Assembly: GCA_947627325.1 (NCBI GenBank)
Contig: CANQVO010000006.1
Span: forward strand, 49,794-113,793
Length of the DNA stretch: 64,000 nucleotides
Origin: an uncultured Oscillospiraceae bacterium
GTDB lineage: Bacteria > Bacillota > Clostridia > Oscillospirales > Oscillospiraceae
Reading direction: 5' to 3'
This document shows positions 8,412-17,200 of this stretch, in pieces; the first letter of the stretch is position 1; each line of letters opens with the position of its first letter. Under the pieces are notes generated by a model that searched no databases, was not told where the DNA came from, and worked only from the letters and a program-made list of their open reading frames with translations. The position numbers were made by a program, and so were the translations under genes.

Positions 8412-9434
8412 ATGTTCAGCAAAGACATCGGCATCGACCTCGGCACCGCCTCCATCCTGGTCTTCGTCCAGGGCAAGGGCGTGGTCCTGCGGGAGCCCAG
8501 CGTGGTCGCCATCGACAAAAACTCCGGCAAACTCCTAAAAGTCGGGGCGGACGCCCAGCAGATGCTGGGCCGCACCCCGGGCAACATCGTGGCCATTCGC
8601 CCCCTGCGGGAGGGCGTGATCTCCGACTACGACATGACCGAGCGTATGCTCAAAGAGTTCATCCACAAGGTGGCCCCCTTCCGCATCTTCAAGCCCCGCG
8701 TGGTGATTTGCGTCCCCTCCGGCATCACGGAGGTAGAAGAGCGCGCGGTCATTGACGCGGGCATCCAGGCCGGGGCCCGCCGGGTGTACCTGATCGAAGA
8801 GCCCCTGGCCGCCGCCATCGGCGCGGGCATAGACATCACCAAGCCCGACGGCCACATGATCGTGGACATCGGCGGCGGCACCACGGACATCGCCGTGATC
8901 TCCCTGTCCGGCATCGTGGAATCCGCCTCCATCAAGATCGCCGGGGACCAGTTTGACGAGGCCATCATCAAATATATCCGCCGCAAGCACAACGTCCTCA
9001 TTGGCGAGCGCACCGCCGAGGAGATCAAGCACCAGATCGGCTGCGTCTTCCCCCGCCAGGAGGAGCAGTCGGTGGAGATCAAGGGCCGCTGTCTGGTCAC
9101 CGGCCTGCCCCGGGTGTTCACCGTCACCTCTGGGGAGATGATCGAGGCGTTCGAGGAGGTCTCCACCCGTATTCTGGAGGCCATCCACGGCGTGCTGGAG
9201 CGCACCCCGCCGGAGTTGGTGGCGGACATCTCCACCAACGGCATCCTCATGACCGGCGGCGGCTCCCTGGTCTGGGGCTTTGACAAGCTGATCGAGTCCC
9301 ACACCGGCATCGCCACCCAGGTGGCGGACGACGCCATCTCCTGCGTGGCCTACGGCACGGGGAAGAGTTTGGAGTGGATCGGGGATATGCAGGACGGGAC
9401 GATGAATATTTCCCGCCAGAAGCAGATGGGCTGA
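8412..9434 (+). CDS. mreB: rod-shape-determining actin homologue MreB/Mbl
   Basis: This bacterial actin forms membrane-associated filaments that guide lateral wall synthesis. The 340-residue protein has phosphate-1 DIGIDLGTA, phosphate-2 IVDIGGGTTDIAV, the adenosine loop MTGGGSLVWGFD and the connecting block IEEPLAAAIGAGID. ATG 8412 is preceded by AGAGGTG. An upstream in-frame start would lie inside the promoter. It is a single gene with its own promoter and terminator, not next to mreC or mreD, so it may be a paralogue (Mbl or MreBH type) rather than the mreBCD copy. Family membership is certain; the sub-type is not. Confidence 0.93.
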   Translation: MFSKDIGIDLGTASILVFVQGKGVVLREPSVVAIDKNSGKLLKVGADAQQMLGRTPGNIVAIRPLREGVISDYDMTERMLKEFIHKVAPFRIFKPRVVICVPSGITEVEERAVIDAGIQAGARRVYLIEEPLAAAIGAGIDITKPDGHMIVDIGGGTTDIAVISLSGIVESASIKIAGDQFDEAIIKYIRRKHNVLIGERTAEEIKHQIGCVFPRQEEQSVEIKGRCLVTGLPRVFTVTSGEMIEAFEEVSTRILEAIHGVLERTPPELVADISTNGILMTGGGSLVWGFDKLIESHTGIATQVADDAISCVAYGTGKSLEWIGDMQDGTMNISRQKQMG

Positions 9435-9448
9435 AACACACCAGCAAG

Positions 9449-9479
9449 GCCGCCCGGCGCCCCGCCGGGCGGCTTTTTT
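9449..9479 (+). terminator. intrinsic terminator after mreB
   Basis: A ten-base stem (GCCGCCCGGC with its complement) is followed by six T. Confidence 0.88.
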
Positions 9480-9520
9480 GTGTGTATTGTTACCTTATAT
9501 ATAATAGGTGTTGTCCGAAG

Positions 9521-9597
9521 TTCGTCCTCCCGAACGGGGGGTGTTGCTTGCCCGAACCGGGCAAGGGCGTGCGCCTCCCGGCGCGGGGGCGGGGGCT
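9521..9597. repeat. intergenic repeat, copy 1 of the element-B terminal unit
   Basis: About 75 bp beginning TTCGTCCTCCCGAACGGGGG. It is nearly the same as 51737-51809 and, inverted and diverged, as about 52418-52482. It contains short self-complementary parts such as TTGCCCGAACCGGGCAAG. No coding signal is seen. Confidence 0.75.
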
Positions 9598-9611
9598 TCG
9601 ATTTGCTGCCC

Positions 9612-10123
9612 TCTAATCTTTCAGAGGGGGGACACCCCCCGGGTTTCTGGAGGACTATCTTTTTCCCGAAAAAGATAGCCCCCCAGACTCCCCAGAAAAA
9701 GGGCCAAAGGGGGGCAATGCGAGAGCCCCCCTTTGGAATCCCCCTTCGCCCAAAGAGAGGGCCCTCGGGCCCCCTCTTTGGATTCTTCCCCGGGGCTGTC
9801 CTACCGAACGTGGGAAAACTCTCCCGGCTTACGCTGTAACGCCGGGAGAGTTCGGGAGCGGGGTGGGTCTGAAAGTTCAACGGCGCCCCCGGCCTCCCCC
9901 GCGCCCCGGTTGAGAGGACTTCGGCCGGAAACCCCGGAGAGGGATCCAAGGGGGAGGGGCCGCGGCCCCTCCCCTTTGGCCGTTTCAAGGGGAGAGTCCA
10001 GAGAGGGGGAAATCGGAATCCCCCTCTCTGGCCCTTTTTCTGGGGAGTCTGGGGGGCTATCTTTTTCGGGAAAAAGATAGTCCTCCAGAAACCCGGGGGG
10101 TGTCCCCCCTCTGAAAGATTAGA
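9612..10123. repeat. intergenic element with 95-bp perfect inverted repeats
   Basis: Bases 9612-9706 are the exact reverse complement of 10029-10123, separated by 322 bp. Each arm contains a smaller hairpin (CTATCTTTTT/AAAAAGATAG). The spacer holds another stem, CTCTCCCGGC/GCCGGGAGAG (about 9820-9850). The whole gap 9435-10383 has no supported gene: it holds the mreB terminator, this element, GC-rich sequence to about 10260, and the next promoter. Confidence 0.85.
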
Positions 10124-10286
10124 AGGAGGCGAATCGACGCCCCCCGAACCCCCCAAATTTTGCCTTTCGGCAAAACCCCCAAAAATCCCCCGCCCGCCGC
10201 TGGGGGGATTCCGCAAAACGCCCAAACCCCCTGGGATAGGCCACAAATTTCCAGCCCTTGAGGCGCAAAAAATTCCTAAAAGGTGC

Positions 10287-10314
10287 TTGACAGCCGGGCG
10301 AAACGCGGTATAAT
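10287..10314 (+). promoter_or_regulatory. sigma-A promoter of the first SLH protein gene
   Basis: TTGACA (10287-10292) and TATAAT (10309-10314), both consensus, have a 16-bp spacer, 70 bp upstream of the start codon. Confidence 0.85.
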
Positions 10315-10383
10315 GAACAGGATGAAACCGTGGGGTAGAATCAAAAAATCATTTCCCAAATTTTTAAGGAGGACTGATAGAAC

Positions 10384-13300
10384 ATGAACAAGAAATGGAC
10401 GAAGCTGCTCAGCTTGCTGTGCACCGTAGCACTGCTGGCTGGTCTGCTGGTAGTGCCTGCCGCCGCGGCAGGGAAAGCATTGGTGTGGAATGGCGGTGAC
10501 GACTCTACTGGCGCCAGCACCATTTTCACCTTTGCTGGGAGCACGTCAAGTGCAGACAGCCTGACTGGATGGAAAATCAACGGACAAGCAAAAATTACTT
10601 TTACAGTTGAGACATCGGGCACTCTGAAAATTACAGGAAAAAATCGCTCGGGCCAGTCGGCAGACACCGTTCTGAAGGTTTCTAACGAAACGGGTTACTC
10701 GCAAACTGTTACATGGGCAAATGGAGGGGAATTAGCGGAGACAGCACTCTCTGATATGCCCGCTGGTTCGTACACCATTGAGAGAAATAGTTCTGCGAGC
10801 AAGGAAGGGATCCTCACTAAGCTGGAATGGGTTCCCGACAGCACTTCTTCTGGCGGCGGCGATGAGTCCACCGCCAAGTACGCCAAGCCCACCTACGAGA
10901 GCACCGACGTGACGGTGGACGTGGACGCCGAGGCGAAGGTGACCAACACCAACGCCCAGAAGGACATGACGCTCTACGCTCTGACCGCGGACACCACCTT
11001 GGTGGACGTCAGCGTTGCGGGCAACGAGATCACCATCACGGGCAAGGCGGCCGGGACGGCCACCGTCTACACCGTCCTGAGCGACACCGAGGTCAAGACG
11101 GTGGAGGAGATCAAGGGCGAGGACTTCGCGGGCAAGGACAGCGTCGTGCAGCTCAAGGTCACCGTCAGCGAGAAGAAGACGCCCGTGCTGACCCTGAAGC
11201 CCGAGGGCGACGTGACTGTCTCCGCTGGCAAGCCCGCCACCATCACCGCCACCGCCACGGGCTTCCCCGAGAAGGCTGCGCTCTACGCCAAGGCCGAGGA
11301 CGGAGATGCCACCGTCACCGTGACCGTGTCGGAGATGACCATCACCATCGCCCCCAAGGCGGAGTCCGGCTCCACCAAGGTCTATGTGGCCATGAGCGAG
11401 AGCGAACTGGCTGACGCCAACGCGGTGAAGGCGGTTGAGGGCTACCTGACCATCAATGTCACCGTGACCAAGGTGGACGCCACCGCCCTCCAGACCGCCA
11501 TCAACGCGGCCCAGGACCTCCTGGACGAAACCACCGAGAGCACCGACGGCAACGAGGTGCCGGCCACCGAGAAGTGGGCCCCCAAGGCCGACATCGACAC
11601 CTTTAAGACCGCCATCGAAACCGCCACCGCCGCCCTGAAGACCGTGGACAGCGAGGATGCCGTCACCAGCGCGGTGAACGCCCTGACCACCGCCCAGACC
11701 ACCTTTGAGGCGGCCCGGAAGGACGGCGCCAAGGTGGCCAAATACACCATCACCGTCACCAACCCCACCGGGGCCACCATCACCACCGACCCCGCCGGTG
11801 AGGCCGCCGCGGATACCCAGGTCACCGTGACGGTGAACGTCACCGACACGGCCAAGGAGCTGGACAAGATCACCGTCACCGACGCGGATCAGGGGAATGT
11901 GACCGTCACCGACGGCAAGTTCACCATGCCCGCCAAGAACGTCACCGTCACCGCCACCCTGAAGGCCAAGGAACAGCAGGGCGGCGACGAGCCCCCCGTC
12001 ACCGAAGGCGCCACCTGGAAGTTCGACGCCACCACCGACCTGGTGGAGGGCACCACGTTCCAGACCAAGAACAATAAGGACCAGGACGTGACGTGCGTTA
12101 TCATCGGCACCAAGTTCGGCAACGGCAAGATCGTGGCCTTTGGCGGCGATAACCAGCTTGAGGTCAAGACCAACAGCGACGGCAGCGTGGCTGGCGTCCA
12201 GGTGAAGAAGGGCTTCCAGAGCGGCTTTAAGTTCACCATTCCCGAGGGCAGCATCCCCGCCAAGGTGCAGATCGGCTTTGCCTCCACCGGCGGCAGCAAC
12301 ACCTCCATGGTTGGCCTGTACAAAGGCTCCGCCCCCTCCTTCGATTCTGCTACGAAGGTAGACGAGAAGAACTATCAGGAAACGGTCACCGGCACCAAGG
12401 CCACCGTCTTCACCTATGAGGATGTGGGCGCCGGCACCTACTACGCCATCTGCGACGATGCCGTCGACGGCCAGAAGGACGCCCGCGTGATCACCATCAC
12501 CGTCACCTTCGGCGACGGCGGCGGCACCACCGAGCCCACCAAGAATCCGCCCGTGCTGACCCTGAGCAGCAAGGACGTCACGGTGGCGGAGAACGAGAGC
12601 ACCACCGTCACCGCCACCGCCACCAACGACGGCGAGATCAAAGCCACCTCCGCTGACGAGGAAACCGCCACCGCCGAGTACAAGGACGGCAACGTGACCA
12701 TCACCGGCGTGAAGGAAGGCACCACCACCGTCACCGTCACCGCCACCAACGCCGACGGCGAGGACAAGGAGACCATCAACGTCACCGTTACCGCCGCGGG
12801 CGGCGGCGACGAGCCTGTTGAGCCGCCCGAGCCCACCGAGCCCACCATCCAGATCGTCACCCGCCGCGTCACCGTGGGCGTGAAGACGAAGCTGGTCGCC
12901 AACGTGAGCGTTCCCAAGGACGTCACCTATGACCACGTCTACTGGACCTCTGACGACACCACCGTTCTCACCGTGACCGGCGAGGGCGAGGCCACCGGCC
13001 TCAAGACCGGCACCGCCAAGGTCCACGCCTACGCGCTGAAGACCGCCTCCAACGACCTGACCACGGACAACATCCTGGTGGAGGACGACCAGGACATCAA
13101 GGTGGATCCCGCCACCACCAGCGGCGGCGGCGGCGGTGGCTATGACACCACCGGCCAGACCACCACCCCCGCCAAGACCGAGACCACCACCAACGACAGC
13201 GGCGACACCGTGACCACCGAGTCCAAGACCAACGGCGACAAGGTCGTCACCGTCACCGACGAGAGCGGCGAGGTCGTGGCGAAGGTGGAGATCGCCGCCA

Positions 13301-13866
13301 CCGTGCCCGAGCTGAGCTACAAGTTCGAGGACGTGCCCGATGACCACTGGGCCGCCAAGGCCATCAACGAGGTGGCCGCCCTCGGCATCGTCCAGGGCGT
13401 GAGCGCTGACGAGCACGTGTTCGACATGAACTCCGCCATCACCCGTGCCGCCATGGCGCAGATCCTGTTCAACCTGTCCCAGGGCAAGTCCGGCAAGGAG
13501 AACACCTTCGCCGACGCCGCCGACGGCTGGTACACCGACGCCATCGCCTGGGCCGCCTCCGCCGGCGTGGTCACCGGCTACTCCGCCGACACCTTCGGGC
13601 CCAACGACTCCATCACCCGCCAGCAGCTGGTCACCATGCTGTACCGCTACGCCAAGCTGCTTGACCTGGATGTGAGCAAGACCAGCGACCTGACCAGCTA
13701 TGTGGACGGCGACGCCGTTGACTCCTGGGCCGCCGAGGCCATGGCCTGGGCCGTGGGCGCCGGCCTGATCCAGGGCAAGGGCCACAACGACCTGGATCCC
13801 ACCGCCGCCGCCAGCCGCGCCGAGACCGCCGTGGTCATGGACCGCTTCCTGGCCCTGGTAAAGTAA
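10384..13866 (+). CDS. SLH-anchored multidomain surface protein
   Basis: This secreted wall-bound protein of 1160 residues has a signal peptide at residues 1-29 (MNKKWTK, hydrophobic core, then PAAAAG). A beta-rich module (about 30-145) and a second one (about 540-715) look like carbohydrate-binding or jelly-roll domains, but I cannot assign a family. Between them are Ig-like repeats, a FIVAR-type helical unit around VDATALQTAINAAQDLLDE and a repeat containing FTMPAKNVTVTATL. A BIG2-like domain and a Thr/Gly linker follow. Three SLH repeats form the last 190 residues (from YKFEDVPDDHWAAKAINEV). No catalytic domain is visible. Location among pectinases suggests a binding or scaffolding role. 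ATG 10384 has SD AAGGAGG. Confidence 0.85.
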   Translation: MNKKWTKLLSLLCTVALLAGLLVVPAAAAGKALVWNGGDDSTGASTIFTFAGSTSSADSLTGWKINGQAKITFTVETSGTLKITGKNRSGQSADTVLKVSNETGYSQTVTWANGGELAETALSDMPAGSYTIERNSSASKEGILTKLEWVPDSTSSGGGDESTAKYAKPTYESTDVTVDVDAEAKVTNTNAQKDMTLYALTADTTLVDVSVAGNEITITGKAAGTATVYTVLSDTEVKTVEEIKGEDFAGKDSVVQLKVTVSEKKTPVLTLKPEGDVTVSAGKPATITATATGFPEKAALYAKAEDGDATVTVTVSEMTITIAPKAESGSTKVYVAMSESELADANAVKAVEGYLTINVTVTKVDATALQTAINAAQDLLDETTESTDGNEVPATEKWAPKADIDTFKTAIETATAALKTVDSEDAVTSAVNALTTAQTTFEAARKDGAKVAKYTITVTNPTGATITTDPAGEAAADTQVTVTVNVTDTAKELDKITVTDADQGNVTVTDGKFTMPAKNVTVTATLKAKEQQGGDEPPVTEGATWKFDATTDLVEGTTFQTKNNKDQDVTCVIIGTKFGNGKIVAFGGDNQLEVKTNSDGSVAGVQVKKGFQSGFKFTIPEGSIPAKVQIGFASTGGSNTSMVGLYKGSAPSFDSATKVDEKNYQETVTGTKATVFTYEDVGAGTYYAICDDAVDGQKDARVITITVTFGDGGGTTEPTKNPPVLTLSSKDVTVAENESTTVTATATNDGEIKATSADEETATAEYKDGNVTITGVKEGTTTVTVTATNADGEDKETINVTVTAAGGGDEPVEPPEPTEPTIQIVTRRVTVGVKTKLVANVSVPKDVTYDHVYWTSDDTTVLTVTGEGEATGLKTGTAKVHAYALKTASNDLTTDNILVEDDQDIKVDPATTSGGGGGGYDTTGQTTTPAKTETTTNDSGDTVTTESKTNGDKVVTVTDESGEVVAKVEIAATVPELSYKFEDVPDDHWAAKAINEVAALGIVQGVSADEHVFDMNSAITRAAMAQILFNLSQGKSGKENTFADAADGWYTDAIAWAASAGVVTGYSADTFGPNDSITRQQLVTMLYRYAKLLDLDVSKTSDLTSYVDGDAVDSWAAEAMAWAVGAGLIQGKGHNDLDPTAAASRAETAVVMDRFLALVK

Positions 13867-13926
13867 GCAAGGCAAGGCAAGGCAACGCCAAGCGAGGCAA
13901 CCCCAAGCAAGGCAATAATTCCAAGC
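13867..13926. repeat. degenerate CAAGGCAA tandem repeat in the 3' UTR
   Basis: CAAGGCAA-type units repeat imperfectly between the stop codon and the terminator. A related, shorter version lies after the SLH gene on the opposite strand (about 25555-25585). The rest of the 13867-14226 gap holds a terminator, GC-rich sequence without coding signal, and a promoter. Confidence 0.6.
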
Positions 13927-13930
13927 AAAG

Positions 13931-13965
13931 AGGGCCTGTCACCTTTCGGTGACAGGCCCTTTCTT
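13931..13965 (+). terminator. intrinsic terminator after the SLH protein gene
   Basis: Perfect 13-bp arms (13931-13943 and 13948-13960) with loop TTTC are followed by TTCTT. The stem is nearly identical to that at 25506-25545. Confidence 0.85.
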
Positions 13966-14133
13966 ATTGCCCAGCCCGCCCCCCGCCTCCAACGCTCCCG
14001 CCAAGCGCCCCCGCGCCGGACGCCCGTCCGGGCCGGGGGCTGTCGGCCCCAGCCCCTGTGTTGGACGCCCGGCCCGGGCCGGGGGAGGGGAAAGTTTCTT
14101 TGTGAAAAAGGCACAAATTGAGGAGCGTGAGGG

Positions 14134-14162
14134 TTGACTTCTTTGGAGGGTTGGCGTATAAT
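14134..14162 (+). promoter_or_regulatory. sigma-A promoter of the pectate lyase gene
   Basis: TTGACT (14134-14139) and TATAAT (14157-14162) have a 17-bp spacer, 65 bp upstream of the start codon. Confidence 0.83.
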
Positions 14163-14226
14163 TTTATGTTAAAGATGAAAGTGGCCCGGAGGGGGCCAAT
14201 TCACGAATCTCAAAGGAGGATGACCC

Positions 14227-17200
14227 ATGAAAGTTCGGACCCAAAAGCTCCTGAGCGTCCTGTGCCTGGTGGCGCTGGTGCTCGGGCTGCTGCCCCTGTC
14301 CGCCATGGCGGCGGACACCGTCAACATCTACAACGCCGGCGGCTGGCTGGAGAGCGCCTACGCCGAGTGGACCATCGACAAGAGCTACGCCGGCTACCGC
14401 GCCTACGTGGCGCTCGCCGGCTCCAGCAGCTGGACGCTGCTGGACGACCAGCTGGTGCGCCAGTACCCCGACCATATGCGGGTGGACGCGCTGGGTCTGA
14501 AGGCGGGCAACTACCAGATCAAGGTCGTCCCCGTCAAGGCGGGCGGCAGCGTGACCAATTCGGACGACGAGGTGAAGGAGGCCGCCGCCACCACCGGGAA
14601 CCTGGCCGTCACGGCCCACGTCCGGGAGGGCTACGCCTTTGTGAAAGGCAAAGACGAGAACACCACGGCGACGGGCGACTACCTGATCCCGGGCGCCTAT
14701 AAGGCCGACGGCACGCTGAAGGACAACGCCATCGTGGTCTATGTCACCAACGAGAACAAGGACACGGTGACGGTCTCCCTGGACGTGGAAGGAAAGGGCG
14801 CGAAGGATGTGACCGGCCTGCAGAATCTGGTGCTGGCCTACAAGAAATCCAGCAACAAGGTTCCGCCTATGGCGATCCGGCTGATCGGCAATATCGACGT
14901 GCCTACAAATAACCTGAGTGGCGATATCCAGAGCGACACGAACAATGGCGCCTGCTACATGACGATCGAGGGCGTGGGCAACGATGCCGTGGCCAATGGC
15001 TGGGGCTTTACCATGAAGAACACCGCCTATCTGGAGCTGCGGAACCTGGGCTTTATGAACAGCCACAGCAAAGAGGGCGACAGCATCGGCCTCCAGCAGT
15101 CTGACAAGCACATCTGGGTCCACAACAACGACGTTTTTTACGGTGACGCCGGCAAAGACGCCGACCAGGTGAAGGGCGACGGCGCCCTGGACACCAAGAA
15201 GAGCCATTACGTCACCCACTCCTTCAACCACTTCTGGGACTGCGGCAAGTGCAACCTTCAGGGCGCCAGCGCCAGCGACACCTCCAACTATATCACCTAC
15301 CACCACAACTGGTTCGACCACTCCGACTCCCGTCACCCCCGCGTCCGGGTGGCCACCGTCCATGTCTACAACAACTACTATGACGGCAACGCGAAGTACG
15401 GCGTGGGCTCCACCACCGGCTCCTCCGTCTTCGTGGAGAACAACTACTTCCGCGCGTGCAAATACCCCATGCTGACCGCCATGCAGGGCAGCGACCTCCT
15501 CGGCAATCCGGAAAAGGGTACTTTCTCCCGTGAGGACGGCGGCACCATCAAGGCCTATGGCAACACCATCGAGGGCGGCCAGACGCTGGTTCCCTACTCT
15601 AAAGACCACACCGACTTTGACTACTATGACGCCAAGAGCCGGACGGAAGTGGTGCCCTCCTCCGTGACGGCGAAGAAGGGCGGGGCGACCTACAATAACT
15701 TCGACACCGACAGCGATTACGATTTCTACAAGTACAACGTGGAGACCGCCGAGGAGGCCGTGGAGACCGTCAGGAAATACGCCGGCCGGGTCCAGGGCGG
15801 CGACTTCAAGTGGGACTTCAACAACGCTGTGGACGACGCCAAATACGAGGTGGATACGGCGCTGAAGGCGGCCATCTCCAGCTATAAGACCACGCTGGTC
15901 AGCGTGGGCGGCACCATCGACGGCAGCAAGGTCGAGACCGAGCACACCACCCACACCTGGGGCGAATATGAAGTGATGGAAGAGGCCACCTGCCTGAAGG
16001 AAGGCACCAAGAAGGCCACTTGTACCTTCCCCGGCTGCGGCGAGACTGACACCATCACCTACACCGGCACCCACAAGTACGAGAACGGCCAGTGCATCTA
16101 TTGCGGCGCCAAGGAGGGCGAGGCCTCCGGCACCGGCTCCAGCGGCTCCGGCGGCAGCTCCGGCGGCAGCACCAGCGGGGTGCCCAGAGTTCTGCGGGCC
16201 ATCGACTTTAAGATGACCAACGTGAGTGATGACGGCAAGAAATCTAGTCTGGCGGCGAACGAGATGGAGGGTAAAACCCAGGAATACTTCCATGCCAACG
16301 GAGAAGTGCTCAAGCGCAACGCGGACGGCGGCGACAAGAGCAAAATCGAGGGTACCGCGGCGGAGTTCTTTGAAATGCCCAAGAACAGCACCGACGGTAT
16401 CAGCTTCACCGTGACCAACGCGCCCGCCACCATCACGGTGGAATGGGGCTCCCCCAAGGCCGGACAGGCGGCAACGCTGATCATCAAGGGCAGCACCGAG
16501 CTCTATAACAAGACGGAGAGTACCAAGGACGTGACCGCCACCGTGACGGCGGAGACCGCCGGAGACTATCTGGTGACGTCCGCGGCAGGCGACTATGCCG
16601 CCCGGGTGAAGAGCATCACCGTCACCGAGACCGCGGCTCCCCACACCCATGACTGGGCGGAGAATAGCACCGAGGACGGCTGGGTGGTGACCAGGGCGGC
16701 CACCTGCGGCACCGATGGCATCCAGAAGCGGGTGTGCAACAACACCGACGGCAACTGCACTCTGCCTCTGGTGGACGGCAAGCACACCGAGACCGAGACC
16801 ATCGACGCCACCGGCGACCACACCTGGGGCGCGTGGAGCGACCCGGACGAGAACGGCGAGCAGACCCGCACCTGTAAGGTCTGCGGCGAGGTCGATTACC
16901 AGAACGAGAGTGGCGGCACCGTGGATCCCGAGCCCGTGGAGGGCACCGTCACCGGCGTGAAGCTGGACCAGAGCAAGCTGTCCATGAAGGTGGGCGCCTC
17001 CGCTAAGCTGACCGCCACCCTCACCGTGGAGACCTCCACCACCGAGCCCGGCACCACCCCCGGCGGTTCTACCGGCGGCTCCACCGGCGGCTCCGGCTCC
17101 GAGGGCTCCGGCGGCGGCTCTACCGAGCCCGGCACCACCCCCGGCGGTTCCACCGGCGGCTCCGGCTCCGAGGGCTCCGGCGGCGGTTCTACCGAGCCTG

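Noticed and set aside
10732..13875. A 1047-codon open frame on the minus strand opposite the first SLH protein gene
   Set aside because: Its product is Gly/Val/His/Asp-rich nonsense typical of the reverse strand of GC-rich genes, while the plus strand has a signal peptide, domains, promoter and SD.
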